NCBI GenBank assembly: GCA_030611665.1
Contig: JAUWPI010000003.1
Location: 1-43,406 of the forward strand
Length of the DNA stretch: 43,406 nucleotides
From: Candidatus Heimdallarchaeota archaeon
Lineage (GTDB): Archaea; Asgardarchaeota; Heimdallarchaeia; Heimdallarchaeales; Heimdallarchaeaceae
Direction: 5' to 3'
In this document: positions 1 through 8,669 of the stretch, one piece after another
Layout: the number at the start of each line of letters is the position of its first letter
How positions within the stretch are numbered: position 1 is the first letter of the stretch
The notes under the pieces: model-generated
What the model was told of the DNA's origin: nothing
Seen by the model: the letters and a program-made list of their open reading frames with translations, nothing else
Databases searched by the model: none
Program-made: the position numbers and the translations under genes

Positions 1-440
1 TTATAAGGAGAAACAAAAGCCACTCCTTGTTTCAGAGATATACTACGTGCATAAGTTTCGGTTTGAACGCAATCATATCCATGAAATTCTAGATTAGCCC
101 CATAATTTCTGAGAGAAGTAATTTTGGCTTCTGAAGCATTAAAAGGCAGATAGATTGTTCCATCAATATCAAGTTTATCAGTAATATAGGCAAAAGCTGC
201 CCCATGGTTCCCAGAAGACGAAGTTATAACTCCTCTTTCTCTATCTTCTATCGTGAGAGAGAGTATCTTGTTTATGGCTCCACGGATTTTAAATGAACCA
301 GTGAGTTGTAAATTTTCTAACTTTAGATAGGTCTTATTCTTGCCTTCTTTACTTAGGAATTGAGAATATTCTAATGGTGTTTTCCTAATATAACTGCGGA
401 TCCTTCTTTCAGCTTCTTTTGCCTCCTTTATGAAATCCAT
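1..440 (-). CDS. Serine racemase/threonine dehydratase-like PLP enzyme (partial, 3' end outside window)
   Basis: This is the N-terminal ~146 residues of a fold-type II PLP enzyme; the rest lies left of the window. Reading leftward from ATG at 440, the translation begins MDFIKEAKEAERRIR and contains LTGSFKIRGA, whose lysine is the Schiff-base residue of this family, then SSSGNHGAA, the phosphate-binding loop. These motifs are those of biosynthetic/catabolic threonine dehydratases and serine racemases, cytosolic enzymes that deaminate Ser/Thr or racemise Ser. The start is supported by GGTGAGG just upstream and a TATA-like stretch near 477-492. It is divergent from the MBL gene. Substrate choice between Ser and Thr cannot be decided from this fragment, and a regulatory ACT domain, if any, would be outside. 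Confidence 0.85.
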   Translation of the reverse strand, partial: MDFIKEAKEAERRIRSYIRKTPLEYSQFLSKEGKNKTYLKLENLQLTGSFKIRGAINKILSLTIEDRERGVITSSSGNHGAAFAYITDKLDIDGTIYLPFNASEAKITSLRNYGANLEFHGYDCVQTETYARSISLKQGVAFVSPY

Positions 441-546
441 AACCTCACCATCATTTGATTGGTTTACTGTTTTACAAATATTAAATTCTTTAGTATGAAA
501 AAGTTTAGCAGATAAAATTAAGAAGTCTATTTTTCTAAAATCAATA

Positions 547-1383
547 ATGATAACTAAATCCAAAGACAAGAGTAAGACAAAAATAATTTTACTCGGAACA
601 GGAACACCTAATACTGAACCTAGTCGATCTGGAGCTGCAATTGCGATTGTCGTCAACGATGTTCCATATCTTATTGATTTTGGACCTGGAGTTATCCGCA
701 GAGCAACTGCAGCAGGAATATCAGTTAAAGAATTGGAGATAGCTTTTCTTACTCACCTACATTCAGATCACACTGCTGGTTATCCTGATCTTATCCTTAC
801 ACCTTGGGTTTTAGGAAGAGACAAACCATTGAGTGTTTTTGGTCCTCCAGGTATTGAAATGATGACTGAAAACATACTTGAAGCTTATCAAGAAGACATA
901 AATGAAAGGATTAGTGGATTAGAACCAATAAATCAAGTTGGTTATAAAGTTGAAGTAAAGGAGATAGAACCGGGAATATTTTATCAAGATGATAATATCA
1001 AAGTTGAGGCTTTTAATGTCAAACATGGTTCATGGAAGGCAGTTGGATACAAATTCTATACACCGGATAGAACGATTGTAATTTCAGGTGATACAGCTCC
1101 TTTTGAGGATATGATAAATGCTTACAAGAATTGTGATGTTTTGATTCATGAAGTTTATTCTGTAGAAGGTCTTAAAAAACGACCAAAGGAGTGGCAAAAA
1201 TATCATGTAAATGTTCATACCTCTTCGCATGAACTTGCAGAGATAGCTTCAATTGTAAAGCCCAAATTGCTTATTCTGTATCATCAACTTCTTTGGGGAG
1301 TAAAAGAAAAAGAGCTTCTAACTGAGATAAAGAAAGGTTATAATGGGAAGGTTGTTTCAGGAAAGGATTTAGAAAATTATTAG
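547..1383 (+). CDS. MBL-fold metallohydrolase, RNase Z-like subgroup
   Basis: A 278-residue cytosolic metallo-beta-lactamase-fold hydrolase. The zinc-binding signature HLHSDH is at residues 70-75, with further candidate ligands H160, D182 and H246. The glycine-rich start (LLGTGTPN, residues 15-22) is typical of the RNase Z/arylsulfatase-like branch. RNase Z trims tRNA 3' ends, but the middle of this protein looks more like the general hydrolase members, so the substrate is left open. A TATA-like box at about 510-522 lies 25-37 bases before the ATG, pointing to a leaderless mRNA. The cysteine-synthase-like gene follows after 9 bases and is probably co-transcribed. Family assignment is firm; function is not. 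Confidence 0.85.
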   Translation: MITKSKDKSKTKIILLGTGTPNTEPSRSGAAIAIVVNDVPYLIDFGPGVIRRATAAGISVKELEIAFLTHLHSDHTAGYPDLILTPWVLGRDKPLSVFGPPGIEMMTENILEAYQEDINERISGLEPINQVGYKVEVKEIEPGIFYQDDNIKVEAFNVKHGSWKAVGYKFYTPDRTIVISGDTAPFEDMINAYKNCDVLIHEVYSVEGLKKRPKEWQKYHVNVHTSSHELAEIASIVKPKLLILYHQLLWGVKEKELLTEIKKGYNGKVVSGKDLENY

Positions 1384-1392
1384 TGAATTAAT

Positions 1393-2307
1393 ATGAAATA
1401 CGCGAAAGATCTAACTGAGCTAATTGGGAATACACCTTTGCTTAGACTCAAACAATTATTCCCAGATTTTGATGTTTTTGGAAAATGTGAGTTCATGAAT
1501 CCCCTAAGCATTAAAGATCGTCCCGTCCTTCAAATAATAGAAGATGCTGAAAAAGAAGGCAAGTTAAAGCGTGGCGACGTAGTAATAGAATGTACAAGTG
1601 GGAACACTGGTATGGCGGTTGCATTTATATCTGCAATAAAGGGTTATGAAGCTGTTTTAGTTATGTCAGAGATTCAAAGTTTAGAAAGAAGACAGATACT
1701 CAAAGCTCTTGGAGCAGAATTAATACTAACACCAGCAGAACTAGGAACAGAAGGAGCAAGACAAAAACTGAAAGAGATTTTACAAAAGAACCCCGATTAT
1801 TTCTATATTGGTCAGCATGTGAATCCATCTAACCCACAAGCCCATTATTCAACTACTGGTCCGGAGATTTGGGCAGATACTGAGGGAAAAATCGATGTCC
1901 TTATCGCAGGTTTAGGAACAGGTGGGACAATTTGTGGTGCGGGGAAGTTCTTGAAGGAGAAAAAGTCAAGTATTAAACTGATAGCAATTGAACCATTTGA
2001 ATCTCCTTACATCTCGAAAGGGATTTTCCATCCTCATAAGCTGATGGGGACAGCACCAGGATTTGTTCCAAAAACATTGAACAAAGAGATTATTGATGAA
2101 ATTATTCTTATCAAGGAAACTGAAGCTTTTGCTATGTGTCGTCGAATAGCAAAAAAAGAGGGTCTAATGGTTGGTATATCTTCTGGTGCAACATGTAAAG
2201 CTGTAGAAGAGATAACCAAAAGGAAGGAGAACATAGACAAGGTCATTGTGGTAATTTTGGCTGATACAGGACAAAGATATCTCAGTGTAAAAGAATTATT
2301 TGAATAA
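1393..2307 (+). CDS. Cysteine synthase family (CysK/CysM-like) PLP enzyme
   Basis: A 304-residue fold-type II PLP enzyme of the O-acetylserine sulfhydrylase/cystathionine beta-synthase group, which makes cysteine from an activated serine and sulfide. Visible motifs are IGNTPLLRL (11-19), the PLP lysine K41 in SIKDRP, the substrate loop TSGNTG (68-73), the phosphate loop GTGGT (175-179) and ISSGA near 263-267. The segment before the lysine reads MNPLS instead of the usual NPGGS, and a glutamine-rich, arginine-containing stretch follows at ~94-101, so the acceptor or donor may differ from O-acetylserine. Length matches stand-alone cysteine synthases and there is no CBS domain. It sits 9 bases after the MBL gene; the stop is 7 bases from the convergent tRNA. 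Confidence 0.88.
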   Translation: MKYAKDLTELIGNTPLLRLKQLFPDFDVFGKCEFMNPLSIKDRPVLQIIEDAEKEGKLKRGDVVIECTSGNTGMAVAFISAIKGYEAVLVMSEIQSLERRQILKALGAELILTPAELGTEGARQKLKEILQKNPDYFYIGQHVNPSNPQAHYSTTGPEIWADTEGKIDVLIAGLGTGGTICGAGKFLKEKKSSIKLIAIEPFESPYISKGIFHPHKLMGTAPGFVPKTLNKEIIDEIILIKETEAFAMCRRIAKKEGLMVGISSGATCKAVEEITKRKENIDKVIVVILADTGQRYLSVKELFE

Positions 2308-2314
2308 GGAAAAA

Positions 2315-2392
2315 TGGTGGGGTGGGGCGGATTCGAACCGCCGACTTCCTCCACGTCAAGGAGGTATCATAACCGAGCTAGATCACCACCCC
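2315..2392 (-). tRNA. tRNA-Val (anticodon GAC), CCA encoded
   Basis: Read on the minus strand, a complete cloverleaf forms. The acceptor stem GGGGTGG pairs with CCACCCC, the anticodon stem CCTCC/GGAGG encloses loop TTGACGT with anticodon GAC (valine), and the T arm is GGCGG-TTCGAAT-CCGCC. The discriminator base is A and the 3' CCA is encoded (2315-2317). No intron is visible. A T run follows directly after CCA on the transcribed strand and can serve as terminator. Confidence 0.95.
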
Positions 2393-2433
2393 TTATGGTA
2401 ATGTTTTCGCTCGTTCTTTTCAGTCTTACTTTC

Positions 2434-2442
2434 TTTAAATAT
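2434..2442 (-). promoter_or_regulatory. TATA box of tRNA-Val
   Basis: On the minus strand the stretch reads TATTTAAA within an A/T run, about 45 bases before the mature tRNA 5' end. This fits an archaeal TATA box with a short 5' leader removed by RNase P. Confidence 0.5.
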
Positions 2443-2684
2443 TTTTTGTTAGCCATCTACTTCAGACAATTAGCTAAAATTTCACCCCTTTTTAGTAGAT
2501 TAATCAAAAGCAAATGTTTCTAGCATAAAGTGATTTTGTTTTTAAAATAATCAGTCAATCTTTTAGTTTCATAGAGTTAAGGTTTGAAACAATAATATTA
2601 TGCAGGGATTCAAAATAATTTAATTTCATTCGTCTACAAAATTTATTCCAATGATTGTATTGATTCATCTAAACCGAGACAACA
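2443..2684. other. Intergenic A/T-rich stretch without a gene
   Basis: Between the tRNA-Val promoter and the transporter promoter. I see no convincing open frame, RNA fold or repeat here. Confidence 0.5.
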
Positions 2685-2694
2685 TTTATAAAAA
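2685..2694 (+). promoter_or_regulatory. TATA box of the ABC transporter operon
   Basis: TTTATAAAAA preceded by a purine-rich CGAGACAAC that could be the BRE. Transcription would start near 2715-2720, leaving a leader of about 35-40 bases before the ATG at 2755. Confidence 0.55.
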
Positions 2695-2754
2695 CTTCAA
2701 CGAGAGTTAAACAACGAATAGATAATCTGTTCATACACACTCGAGTGATTTACT

Positions 2755-5367
2755 ATGGATAAAAGTGTCGCACTTTCACTTAAAATTATCGGAGTTATCC
2801 TATTATTTTCAGCAGCATTTGTACCGTTATATAATATTGCATTTGGTTCCTCAACTATTGAACCAGAACCAATAATTGCATCGTCTAGCTACAGCATTGC
2901 AGGTGGAGCAAATGATATTTTCTACAAGGACGGTATGATTTATATTGCTGATGCGAATGCAGGTATGCTCATTTTTAACGCGTCCAACCCCACTTCCCCT
3001 AATCTGGCTGGGACTTATACTACTGCAGGAGACAGCAAAGGAGTATATGTTGAAGATGGGTACGCATATGTAACAGACACAATTACCGGATTATTGATTG
3101 TTAATGTTACAATCGCATCAAGTCCAACATTGGTAGGATATTACAATCTCACCGGAGAAGGTAATGAAGTATACGTAAAAGCCGGACATGCATACGTAAC
3201 TGACGCTGATATAGGGTTAACAATTTTAAATGTAACAGACGTAACAAATCCAACATTTGAAGGAAGTTACGAAACAACAGGTATAGCACAAGATGTTTTT
3301 GTTGATGAGGATTATGCGTTTATTCTGGATGAGACAAGTGGTCTAGTAATATTGAATGTAGCAGATGTAACAAATCCAACATTTGAAGGAAGTTACAATA
3401 CAAATGGTGTTGCGAATGATTTTGTTATACAAGGAGGATTTGCTTTCATTGTAGGCGAAAGCTTTGGTTTAACAATACTGAACGTAACAGATGTAACTGA
3501 CCCAGCTTTTTTGGGTGATTATGATTTAGCTGGAGATGGAGAAGGTATATTTGTTGAAAATGGATTTGCATATGTTACTGATGCGGAGACAGGATTACAG
3601 ATTATTGCTGTAGAAGATCCAACAAGCCCTGAACTGGAAGCATCATATGATATAGAAGGAGTACCCAATAGCATTTACATTTTTAATGAGTATGCTTACA
3701 TTGTAGATGACAGTATGGGTTTGCTAATATTCCATGTAAGACCAAGGATAAACAACAACACTGAAGGAAATCTTGTTCAAGTTATGGGTTTCAGTATCAA
3801 CTATAGAACCATCACTTATAATTCTACAGGATATTCTGCAGATGCTCAACTTCTAAGGGGAGAAGTTCCCGCCAGTGTTGTAATTCTATCTGCGATTATT
3901 TGGTTCTTACTAGTATTTGCATTATTATTTACAGTCTTAGGACAAGTTTTTCAAAGTGGAGGCTTTAAGAGAAGAGGTTTAACTGCAGACATTGTTGCAG
4001 TAGTATTATTACTTAGTGGATTGATTGCAGCGATAATTGCGATGAACCTATCGCTGTATATAGCTGCAGATACTTACGTAGCAATAGTTGACGGTCAAAC
4101 AGCATTATCAGTTGAACCAATAACATTTAATCCGAATGACAGTTCTCCATCTTTCTTTAATATTGAGTTAAATGGAGTTATAGGTCCTGGTTTCTATCTA
4201 TTTACAATCGGAATAATAGTGCTTGTAACAGGAATATTTCTGCCTGTTAATTGGCAAAAACCAATTAGTTCTGAAAAAGTAAGAAAAATGGGAGAAACAG
4301 GCATAATCAAATGGATAAAGAATGTTGCTAATTTGCGTTTAACAACATATGTTACACGTCGTCTATTGACTCTTATTCCGCTATTCATTGCAGTATGTGT
4401 TCTGACGTTTGTGATGGTAAGCGGTCTAGGTGACCCAGTAGCTTTATTGTTACTTGGTAAACAAAGAACTACAGAACAAGATCGAATAAATCTAACGCGA
4501 AAATTAGGACTAGATCAACCAATCTACGTCCAGTTCATTATGTGGTTCTATAATCTCTTACATGGAGACATGGGAACCAGTTTTCAATCAGGTCAAGCAA
4601 TAAATAATATGATTGGTGGGTTAATCTGGGAAACACTAAAATTACAATTATTAGCATTTGTATTATCGTTGCTTGTTTCCATTCCATTAGGAGTTTTAGC
4701 AGCAAAGAACCATAACACATGGATTGACTCAATGTCAAGTTCACTTGCATTATTAGGACAATCAATGCCCATATTTGTCTTTGGGTTAATTCTAATCTAC
4801 ATCTTTAGTGGATATGGATTAGGATGGTTCCCAGCAGCAAAAGCTCACAGAATACCCACACCAACACCAGTATTTAGTGGTACGAATTGGGACTTATTCT
4901 GGGGTGGAGAATGGGCAACGTGGTGGGGAAATGTAACTTTGAGACTAGGTGACTCTCTCATACACATGGTCCTCCCAACAGTTACATTGCTGTTCAACTT
5001 CATGGCAATATATACAAGATTAGTAAGATCAACTATGTTAGAAGTATTAAAGCAAGACTATATTTTAGCAGCAAGAGCTAATGGTATATCTGAGAGAATC
5101 ATTACATGGAAACATGCCTTCAGAAACACATTGGTTCCGGTCGTTACCTATGTAGGGTTGTTCCTGGCTACAGCATTAGCTGGAGCTCCAATTACAGAAA
5201 CACTCTTCACATGGCCAGGACTAGGATTCAAATATGTATCAGCTATCGGTCTTCTCGATTTCCCGATGATACTAGGCACGGTGGCGATATTGACGATACT
5301 AATTCTATTAGGGAATTTAATTACTGATATAGTCTACGTGGCAGTAGATCCAAGAATCGAATTGTAG
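2755..5367 (+). CDS. Fusion: extracellular LVIVD beta-propeller + DppB/OppB-type ABC permease
   Basis: An 870-residue two-part membrane protein. Residues 8-30 form a membrane segment. Residues ~50-328 hold about seven ~42-residue LVIVD-type repeats (patterns such as GLTILNVTDVT and GFAYVTD) expected to fold into a seven-blade propeller outside the cell, with several N-glycosylation sequons. More membrane segments follow at ~375-397, 412-432 and 478-497. From ~530 to 870 there is a normal DppB/OppB permease: TRRLLTLIP start, the ATPase-coupling EAA-type loop around 769-795 (ILAARANGIS), and the usual VDPRIEL end. DppB proteins are normally ~310-340 residues, so the first 500 are additional. 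It heads an operon with permease 2 and two ATPases but no solute-binding protein, so the propeller may contribute to substrate capture (inference). Confidence 0.9.
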   Translation: MDKSVALSLKIIGVILLFSAAFVPLYNIAFGSSTIEPEPIIASSSYSIAGGANDIFYKDGMIYIADANAGMLIFNASNPTSPNLAGTYTTAGDSKGVYVEDGYAYVTDTITGLLIVNVTIASSPTLVGYYNLTGEGNEVYVKAGHAYVTDADIGLTILNVTDVTNPTFEGSYETTGIAQDVFVDEDYAFILDETSGLVILNVADVTNPTFEGSYNTNGVANDFVIQGGFAFIVGESFGLTILNVTDVTDPAFLGDYDLAGDGEGIFVENGFAYVTDAETGLQIIAVEDPTSPELEASYDIEGVPNSIYIFNEYAYIVDDSMGLLIFHVRPRINNNTEGNLVQVMGFSINYRTITYNSTGYSADAQLLRGEVPASVVILSAIIWFLLVFALLFTVLGQVFQSGGFKRRGLTADIVAVVLLLSGLIAAIIAMNLSLYIAADTYVAIVDGQTALSVEPITFNPNDSSPSFFNIELNGVIGPGFYLFTIGIIVLVTGIFLPVNWQKPISSEKVRKMGETGIIKWIKNVANLRLTTYVTRRLLTLIPLFIAVCVLTFVMVSGLGDPVALLLLGKQRTTEQDRINLTRKLGLDQPIYVQFIMWFYNLLHGDMGTSFQSGQAINNMIGGLIWETLKLQLLAFVLSLLVSIPLGVLAAKNHNTWIDSMSSSLALLGQSMPIFVFGLILIYIFSGYGLGWFPAAKAHRIPTPTPVFSGTNWDLFWGGEWATWWGNVTLRLGDSLIHMVLPTVTLLFNFMAIYTRLVRSTMLEVLKQDYILAARANGISERIITWKHAFRNTLVPVVTYVGLFLATALAGAPITETLFTWPGLGFKYVSAIGLLDFPMILGTVAILTILILLGNLITDIVYVAVDPRIEL

Positions 5368-5373
5368 AAAGTT

Positions 5374-5380
5374 AGGTGGT
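5374..5380 (+). promoter_or_regulatory. Ribosome binding site of the second permease
   Basis: AGGTGGT six bases before the ATG at 5387 matches the archaeal 16S anti-SD and confirms this start. Confidence 0.6.
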
Positions 5381-5386
5381 CAAAAA

Positions 5387-6484
5387 ATGCAAAAAGTAGA
5401 AACAAAAAAACAAAAGTTTGGAGAAACTTTGGATAATTATATGAGAGAAAAAAGACTACCAAGTTCTATGATTTGGGCTGGTTTTATTGCCTGTGTATCT
5501 ATTGCCATCGCCGACTTCTTTAAGAAACTCAAAAAGTTGGTTAAAGGAAAAGATACAGTTATCATAGCTAAAGACGGAACATTGAGAGAGAGAAGTCCAT
5601 CTCAATGGTCACTAGTTTGGAGAAGATATAGGAAAAATCGAATTGCAACACTATCAGCTGTTTTAGTGGTTGGTGTAATCTTATTAGCTATTTTCTACCC
5701 ACTCTTAATGCCATATAGTCCAATAGGAACATCACCATTGTTTGATGCGTGGAATGGAGGAGGATCTCTTTCAAATCCCAATCTTAAGTACCCGGGTGGA
5801 ACAGATATTCTAGGAAGAGATGAATTCTCAAGATTATTGGCAGGTAGTGAAGTATCTCTAACAGTAGGTTTGTTTTCAAGTGTCCTATCAGTAGTCATAG
5901 GAGTTACCTTGGGAGCATTAGCAGGATACTATAGAGGATGGACAGAAGAAATTATCATGAGAATTACAGATATGTTCCTTGCTCTACCCTTTTTAGTTAT
6001 AGCAATCCTTGCCGTAGCTTTCATCCGAAGAGGAAGATTAGTATTCCTTCGCCAAATACCACAATCAATTGTTATTATTCTTGTACTGGGAATATTTGGT
6101 TGGGCGGGGTTAACAAGACTTGTAAATGCAAATACGAAGCAAATCTATAATCTAGATTATGTAAATGCTGCAAGAGTACTTGGGGCAAGTAACCGAAGAA
6201 TAATAATGGTCCACATTCTACCAAATATCTTAGCACCAATAATTGTAATTGCAACACTAAACATTGCAGGGGGAATCTTGGCAGAGGCAGGATTAACATT
6301 TCTTGGTTTAGGAAGTCCGACTACAATATCGTGGGGACAAATGGTAAATGATGCACAAACAGTGTTGAAAACGAATCCAGAATTAGCATTACTACCAGGT
6401 TTTGCGATATTCTTTGTAGTATTAGCGTTCAACTTACTAGGAGACGCGTTAAGGGACGCATTGGACCCAAGATTGAGAGAGTAG
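5387..6484 (+). CDS. DppC/OppC-type ABC transporter permease
   Basis: A 365-residue inner-membrane permease, the heterodimer partner of the upstream fused DppB-like protein in a peptide/nickel-family importer. It has the DppC hallmarks: SLVWRRYRKNRIA before the first conserved helix, GTDILGRDEFSR (about 138-149), the coupling loop with YVNAARVLGAS, and the DPRLRE end. The first ~75 residues are longer than in typical DppC (about 300 residues): a hydrophobic patch IWAGFIACVSIAIA (~29-42) then a lysine-rich stretch. The next gene begins directly after the stop, indicating co-translation. Confidence 0.93.
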   Translation: MQKVETKKQKFGETLDNYMREKRLPSSMIWAGFIACVSIAIADFFKKLKKLVKGKDTVIIAKDGTLRERSPSQWSLVWRRYRKNRIATLSAVLVVGVILLAIFYPLLMPYSPIGTSPLFDAWNGGGSLSNPNLKYPGGTDILGRDEFSRLLAGSEVSLTVGLFSSVLSVVIGVTLGALAGYYRGWTEEIIMRITDMFLALPFLVIAILAVAFIRRGRLVFLRQIPQSIVIILVLGIFGWAGLTRLVNANTKQIYNLDYVNAARVLGASNRRIIMVHILPNILAPIIVIATLNIAGGILAEAGLTFLGLGSPTTISWGQMVNDAQTVLKTNPELALLPGFAIFFVVLAFNLLGDALRDALDPRLRE

Positions 6485-7525
6485 ATGAAAATGGTAAAGC
6501 CAATACTAGACGCACAGGATATTTACACTTATTTTTATACCGAATCTGGAGTGGTAGAAGCACTAGATGGGGTATCTTTTGATGTTTATCATGGAGAACC
6601 TGTAGGAATTGTAGGAGAATCAGGCTGTGGAAAGACAGTAACAGCGAAATCAACTCTAAGAATTCTTGACAAAAACGGTAAGACAGTAGCAGGTAAAATT
6701 CTCTACAAGGGAGTAGATCTGCTAGAATTGCCAGATTTGCAAATGAGAAAAATCAGGGGAAAGGAAATAGCAATGATATTCCAAGACCCAATGACAAGTC
6801 TAAATCCAATATTCAAAATAGATGACCAAATGACAGAGGTAATAGCGCTACATAGAAACTGTAGTAAAAAGGAAGCATTGGAATATGCAATAGAAGCATT
6901 GGAACAAGTAGGAATAGCAGACGCAGCATCAAGAGTGAAAGATTACCCGCATCAATTTAGCGGAGGTCAACGGCAGAGGGTACTAATTGCGAGAGCTCTA
7001 GCACTCCAACCAAGCCTTCTAATAGCCGACGAACCAACAACAGCCTTAGATGTCACTATACAGGCTCAAATCCTCGAACTCATCAAGGAAATGCAAAAGA
7101 AGCATGGTCTCGCTATGATGCTTATCACTCACAACCTCGGTGTTGTCGCTGAAACTACCAAACGTGTCCACATCTTCTACGGTGGCCGTGTCGTCGAGTC
7201 CGGTCCTACTGAAGACATCTTCATTGACCCTAAACATCCTTACACTCGTGCTCTTTTCGACTCTATACCCAGTCTCGAAAAAGATAAACATCGTTTAACC
7301 ACCATTCCTGGACTCGTTCCAAGACTAATCAATCCTCCCAAGGGTTGTCGTTTTCATCCTCGTTGCAAGTTCGCTACTGAAATCTGTATGCGTGAACGTC
7401 CTCCTGACATTATTATCGACAAGCAAAAAGCTCGTCGTGTTCAATGTCACCACTTTGATGAGTTAGATTTACATGTTGATGAAACGACTATGCAAGAAAG
7501 AACACATGTTAAAGAGGAGGCCTAA
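6485..7525 (+). CDS. DppD/OppD-type ABC transporter ATPase
   Basis: A 346-residue cytosolic ATPase that powers the importer. Walker A GESGCGKT is at 44-51, Q-loop Q100, signature FSGGQ 158-162, Walker B LLIADE 178-183 and H-loop H216. The C-terminal oligopeptide-transporter domain has cysteines C288, C294, C301 and C321, the cluster-like pattern seen in some Dpp/Opp ATPases. The ATG follows the stop of the previous gene with no gap. Oddity: codon choice changes abruptly near base 7075. Arginine is AGA/AGG before that point (CGG once, no CGT) and almost always CGT after it, and C-ending codons become common, although the protein stays continuous and typical of the family. Confidence 0.93.
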   Translation: MKMVKPILDAQDIYTYFYTESGVVEALDGVSFDVYHGEPVGIVGESGCGKTVTAKSTLRILDKNGKTVAGKILYKGVDLLELPDLQMRKIRGKEIAMIFQDPMTSLNPIFKIDDQMTEVIALHRNCSKKEALEYAIEALEQVGIADAASRVKDYPHQFSGGQRQRVLIARALALQPSLLIADEPTTALDVTIQAQILELIKEMQKKHGLAMMLITHNLGVVAETTKRVHIFYGGRVVESGPTEDIFIDPKHPYTRALFDSIPSLEKDKHRLTTIPGLVPRLINPPKGCRFHPRCKFATEICMRERPPDIIIDKQKARRVQCHHFDELDLHVDETTMQERTHVKEEA

Positions 7526-7530
7526 TTAAA

Positions 7531-8571
7531 ATGGTAAGCACTTTTGAAGAATATGAAGCAATAGATATGTTTTCTGAATGGAATCCTAAAACCCAACCGA
7601 TTATTAATCTCATCGATTTGAAGAAATGGTTCCCCATTAGCGAGCAATCCATTCTCTTTTCCAGAGTTGTTGCTCAAATTAAAGCTGTCGATGGAGTTAA
7701 CCTATTCTTGAACAAAGGAGAGACTCTTGGGCTTGTAGGTGAATCTGGTTGTGGAAAAAGCACTACAGCTAGAGTTACTGTTAAACTTGAAGAACCCACA
7801 GAAGGATCTATTTACTTCAAAGGGATAGATATTTTCCAACCTATGACAAGAGAAGAAGAATTAGCAATTAAACGCCAATTACAAATGGTTTTCCAAGATC
7901 CTTATTCCAGCTTGAATCCAAGAAGAATGGTTCTTGATCTTATTAAGGAACCTTTTGACATTCATTTTCCTGATATGACATATGAGGAAAAAGAAACAAG
8001 AGTTCTAGAAATTCTAGCGAAAGTAGGATTAGAAGATTACCATGCTTTGCGTTATCCTCACGAATTTAGTGGAGGACAAAGGCAGAGAATTGGTATTGCA
8101 AGAGCCCTAGCAATACATCCTGAGGTAATTTTACTGGATGAACCAGTTTCCGCGCTAGACGTCTCTGTACAGGCTCAGATACTTAACCTTCTCCATGATT
8201 TGCAGATAGAATTTAATCTTACTTACATGTTTATTGCACATGATTTGAGTGTTATTAAACACGTTTCTGATCGTGTTGCTGTCATGTATCTTGGTAAAAT
8301 CATGGAAATGTCACCGACAGGTGAATTGTTCAGAAAAACTGCTCATCCATATTCTGTATCACTTCTATCAGCCATTCCAAGACCCGACCCACGTATAAAA
8401 ATGGATAGAATCATCTTAGAAGGAGATGTTCCCAGTCCAGTTAATCCTCCACCAGGATGTCCATTCCACCCAAGATGTTACAAAGTTCAAGAAATATGCT
8501 CTAAGGTATCACCACCTTTGGATGAATTGGAACCAGGTCACTTTGTGGCATGCCACTTTCCAGAAATATAA
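7531..8571 (+). CDS. DppF/OppF-type ABC transporter ATPase
   Basis: A 346-residue second ATPase of the importer, paired with the DppD-like protein. Walker A GESGCGKS 70-77, signature FSGGQ 179-183, Walker B VILLDE 199-204 and H237 are all intact. The C-terminal family domain GCPFHPRC with later cysteines is present, as in DppF/OppF. GAGGAGG at 7514-7520 is a strong ribosome site for the ATG at 7531; the spacer from the preceding stop is 5 bases. This is the last gene of the operon and is followed by a T-rich terminator. Transported substrate (peptide, sugar oligomer or metal) cannot be told from the ATPases. Confidence 0.94.
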   Translation: MVSTFEEYEAIDMFSEWNPKTQPIINLIDLKKWFPISEQSILFSRVVAQIKAVDGVNLFLNKGETLGLVGESGCGKSTTARVTVKLEEPTEGSIYFKGIDIFQPMTREEELAIKRQLQMVFQDPYSSLNPRRMVLDLIKEPFDIHFPDMTYEEKETRVLEILAKVGLEDYHALRYPHEFSGGQRQRIGIARALAIHPEVILLDEPVSALDVSVQAQILNLLHDLQIEFNLTYMFIAHDLSVIKHVSDRVAVMYLGKIMEMSPTGELFRKTAHPYSVSLLSAIPRPDPRIKMDRIILEGDVPSPVNPPPGCPFHPRCYKVQEICSKVSPPLDELEPGHFVACHFPEI

Positions 8572-8607
8572 TTTTCTCCCTTTTTCTTTCTTTTTATTCT
8601 TATTTTA
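8572..8607 (+). terminator. T-rich terminator of the transporter operon
   Basis: Several consecutive T runs (TTTT, TTTTT, TTTCTTTTT) directly after the last stop, without a hairpin. This is the usual archaeal oligo-T termination signal. Confidence 0.6.
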
Positions 8608-8635
8608 CAAACTTCTTAGCTAGTACCATAAGATA

Positions 8636-8646
8636 AATTATATATC
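8636..8646 (+). promoter_or_regulatory. TATA box of the AhpD-like gene
   Basis: AATTATATATC about 25-34 bases before the ATG at 8670, implying a leaderless transcript. Confidence 0.55.
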
Positions 8647-8669
8647 TCCTATACTTCAGTAAACAAATC

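Noticed and set aside
2034-2354. 106-codon minus-strand frame opposite the cysteine-synthase-like gene
   Set aside because: Antisense shadow; its first residues come from the tRNA and the rest lies fully inside a well-supported gene.
2314-2523. 69-codon frame beginning MVGWGGFEPPTSS
   Set aside because: It is the translation of the antisense of tRNA-Val, a well-known false gene.
7046-7291. 81-codon antisense frame within the DppD-like gene
   Set aside because: Created by the C-rich codon patch of the sense gene; no promoter, no ribosome site, composition not protein-like.
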